Below are positions 63,113-64,000 of a stretch of 64,000 nt of DNA, piece after piece (the first letter of the stretch is position 1; every line of letters starts with the position of its first letter). The position numbers and the translations under genes are program-made. The notes beneath the pieces are model-generated. The model made no database searches, was not told the origin of the DNA, and worked only from the letters and a program-made list of their open reading frames with translations. Source of the DNA: Anaerolinea sp. (GTDB lineage: Bacteria > Chloroflexota > Anaerolineae > Anaerolineales > Anaerolineaceae); NCBI GenBank assembly GCA_029975965.1, contig JARKOV010000015.1, positions 61,324 to 125,323 on the forward strand, read 5' to 3'.

Positions 63113-64000
63113 AAGACTACCTGGTCGGGCTGGCTTTTTTTTGGGGAGTCTGGCTGCTTGTGCCAATCCTGGTGGACGGCATCAGCATGGGCCTGGGTTT
63201 AATCGGCGCATTGGCAAGCCGCTGGATCAACCGGCAGAAAAATCACCGCATCGGTTTTTACCCGCCGGTTACCATCATCATCCCCGTGCGCAATTCTGCC
63301 GACACGCTGCGCGACTGCCTCTTGTCCCTCGAACGCCAGACGTACCCTCACCGCTTGATGCAGGTGATCGTGGTCAATAATGGCAGCACCGACAACACCC
63401 AGCAGGTGTTCATGGATTACCAGCAAAAGAGCCGCCTCAACCTGTACTGGCATGCCATTCGGATCAGCGGAAAATCGTGGGCGCTCAACGCCGGAATCCA
63501 CCTGGCAGAAGGTCAATACATCTTCAACGTCGATTCGGATGTGGTGCTGGACGAGCGAACTATCGAACGATCGGTCGCCCACTTTGAAAACGACCCATGC
63601 CTGGGGGCGATCACCGGGTTCATCGAGATTCATCCGGATGAAGAGGAGACTCCCACGGGATGGTTCCGCCAGTTGCTCAACTGTGAATACCTGGAATACC
63701 TCACCGTGTTTGGCGTTGGGCGCTCTTACCAGGCGCTGTTCGGCGCAATCTACACCCTTTCCGGGGCCTTCACGGCCTTTCGGCGCGAGGCGCTGGCAGC
63801 CACGCTGATGTACAGCGCTGAAACGGTCAGCGAAGACACCGACCTCACCTTTCAGCTATACGAAAGGAATCCCGACTTGCGGGTATCGAACTTCCCCGAC
63901 GTGCGGGTGTACGTCCAACCGATCACCTCGCTCTCGGCGCTCTACTCACAGCGGGTTCGCTGGCAGCGCGGTCAGTTAGAGGTCAGCGCGCTGCACAAGA
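63109..64000 (+). CDS. Family 2 glycosyltransferase, XrtG-associated, 3' end outside window
   Basis: GTG at 63109 overlaps the exosortase stop (GTGA). 297 residues visible. N-terminal helix (YLVGLAFFWGVWLLVPILVDG) and a second hydrophobic stretch, then a GT2 core: VTIIIPVRNSADTLRDCLLS, LNAGIHLAEGQYIFNVDSDVV (metal-binding D-x-D), TVSEDTDLTFQLY (ED acid) and SQRVRWQRGQLE (the QxxRW motif of processive synthases). It resembles the glycosyltransferase linked to exosortase G systems (TIGR03111-like, from memory). Probably polymerises or transfers sugar for the exported product. Confidence 0.85.
   Translation, partial: MKDYLVGLAFFWGVWLLVPILVDGISMGLGLIGALASRWINRQKNHRIGFYPPVTIIIPVRNSADTLRDCLLSLERQTYPHRLMQVIVVNNGSTDNTQQVFMDYQQKSRLNLYWHAIRISGKSWALNAGIHLAEGQYIFNVDSDVVLDERTIERSVAHFENDPCLGAITGFIEIHPDEEETPTGWFRQLLNCEYLEYLTVFGVGRSYQALFGAIYTLSGAFTAFRREALAATLMYSAETVSEDTDLTFQLYERNPDLRVSNFPDVRVYVQPITSLSALYSQRVRWQRGQLEVSALHK

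Overview
The window is a GC-rich bacterial chromosome segment, mostly tightly packed operons. I see no rRNA, tRNA, CRISPR array, insertion sequence or prophage. Gene content suggests a Chloroflexota (Anaerolineae-like) bacterium; this is inference. It rests on the short monoderm-type YidC, a complete division cluster with ftsA and ftsZ, a B12-dependent ribonucleotide reductase, c-di-AMP-linked genes, Gram-positive-type XrtG genes and many GTG/TTG starts.

Left part (1-8187, minus strand): the end of a pyrimidine-nucleoside phosphorylase gene behind a promoter with an operator-like inverted repeat; then rpmH-rnpA-yidD-(beta-propeller lipoprotein)-yidC-khpB, the conserved ribosome/RNase P/membrane-insertion block; then a potassium block of a KimA-like importer and two TrkA-type proteins. 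From 8470 to 19066 (mainly plus strand) come a DegV lipid-binding protein, a DUF1015 protein and a LacI-regulated pentose operon (COG2407 isomerase, M24-fold protein, ribulokinase, ribulose-phosphate 4-epimerase) that looks like L-arabinose breakdown with a replacement isomerase, followed by a radical SAM protein. A class V aminotransferase/cysteine desulfurase faces it.

Middle (20640-41983): a division and cell-wall cluster, mraZ-rsmH-ftsL-ftsI-murF-mraY-murD-ftsW-murG-(CvpA-like)-murC-(66 aa)-murB-ddl-ftsQ-ftsA-ftsZ, driven by a promoter with four 10-bp-phased MraZ repeats and lacking murE. Next are nrdR and nrdJ behind a promoter with two candidate NrdR boxes 31 bp apart, the second overlapping a terminator-like hairpin.

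Right part (42000-58600) is accessory: a GT-C-type membrane protein, propeller and lipoprotein genes, a ferredoxin-like protein with leaderless-looking initiation, a 30-residue basic protein, DUF4180, an ANT(6)-like nucleotidyltransferase, YciH, YwbE, a glycoside-hydrolase-like protein, GalT, a deoxynucleoside kinase, a c-di-AMP receptor and an MFS transporter. The most unusual gene here is an OsmC-family gene (49032-49568, minus) whose peroxidatic cysteine codon is an in-frame TGA, followed by a hairpin that fits a bacterial SECIS element. It is a probable selenoprotein.

The right edge (58753-64000, plus strand) is an overlapping operon preceded by a perfect CRP-type site: a PTPS-like protein, a PTPS-related multi-pass membrane protein, a small secreted protein with a C-terminal hydrophobic/Arg-rich tail, an XrtG-type exosortase homologue with Ser where Cys is expected, and a family-2 glycosyltransferase cut by the window end. 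The secreted protein is a candidate substrate of the sortase-like enzyme.
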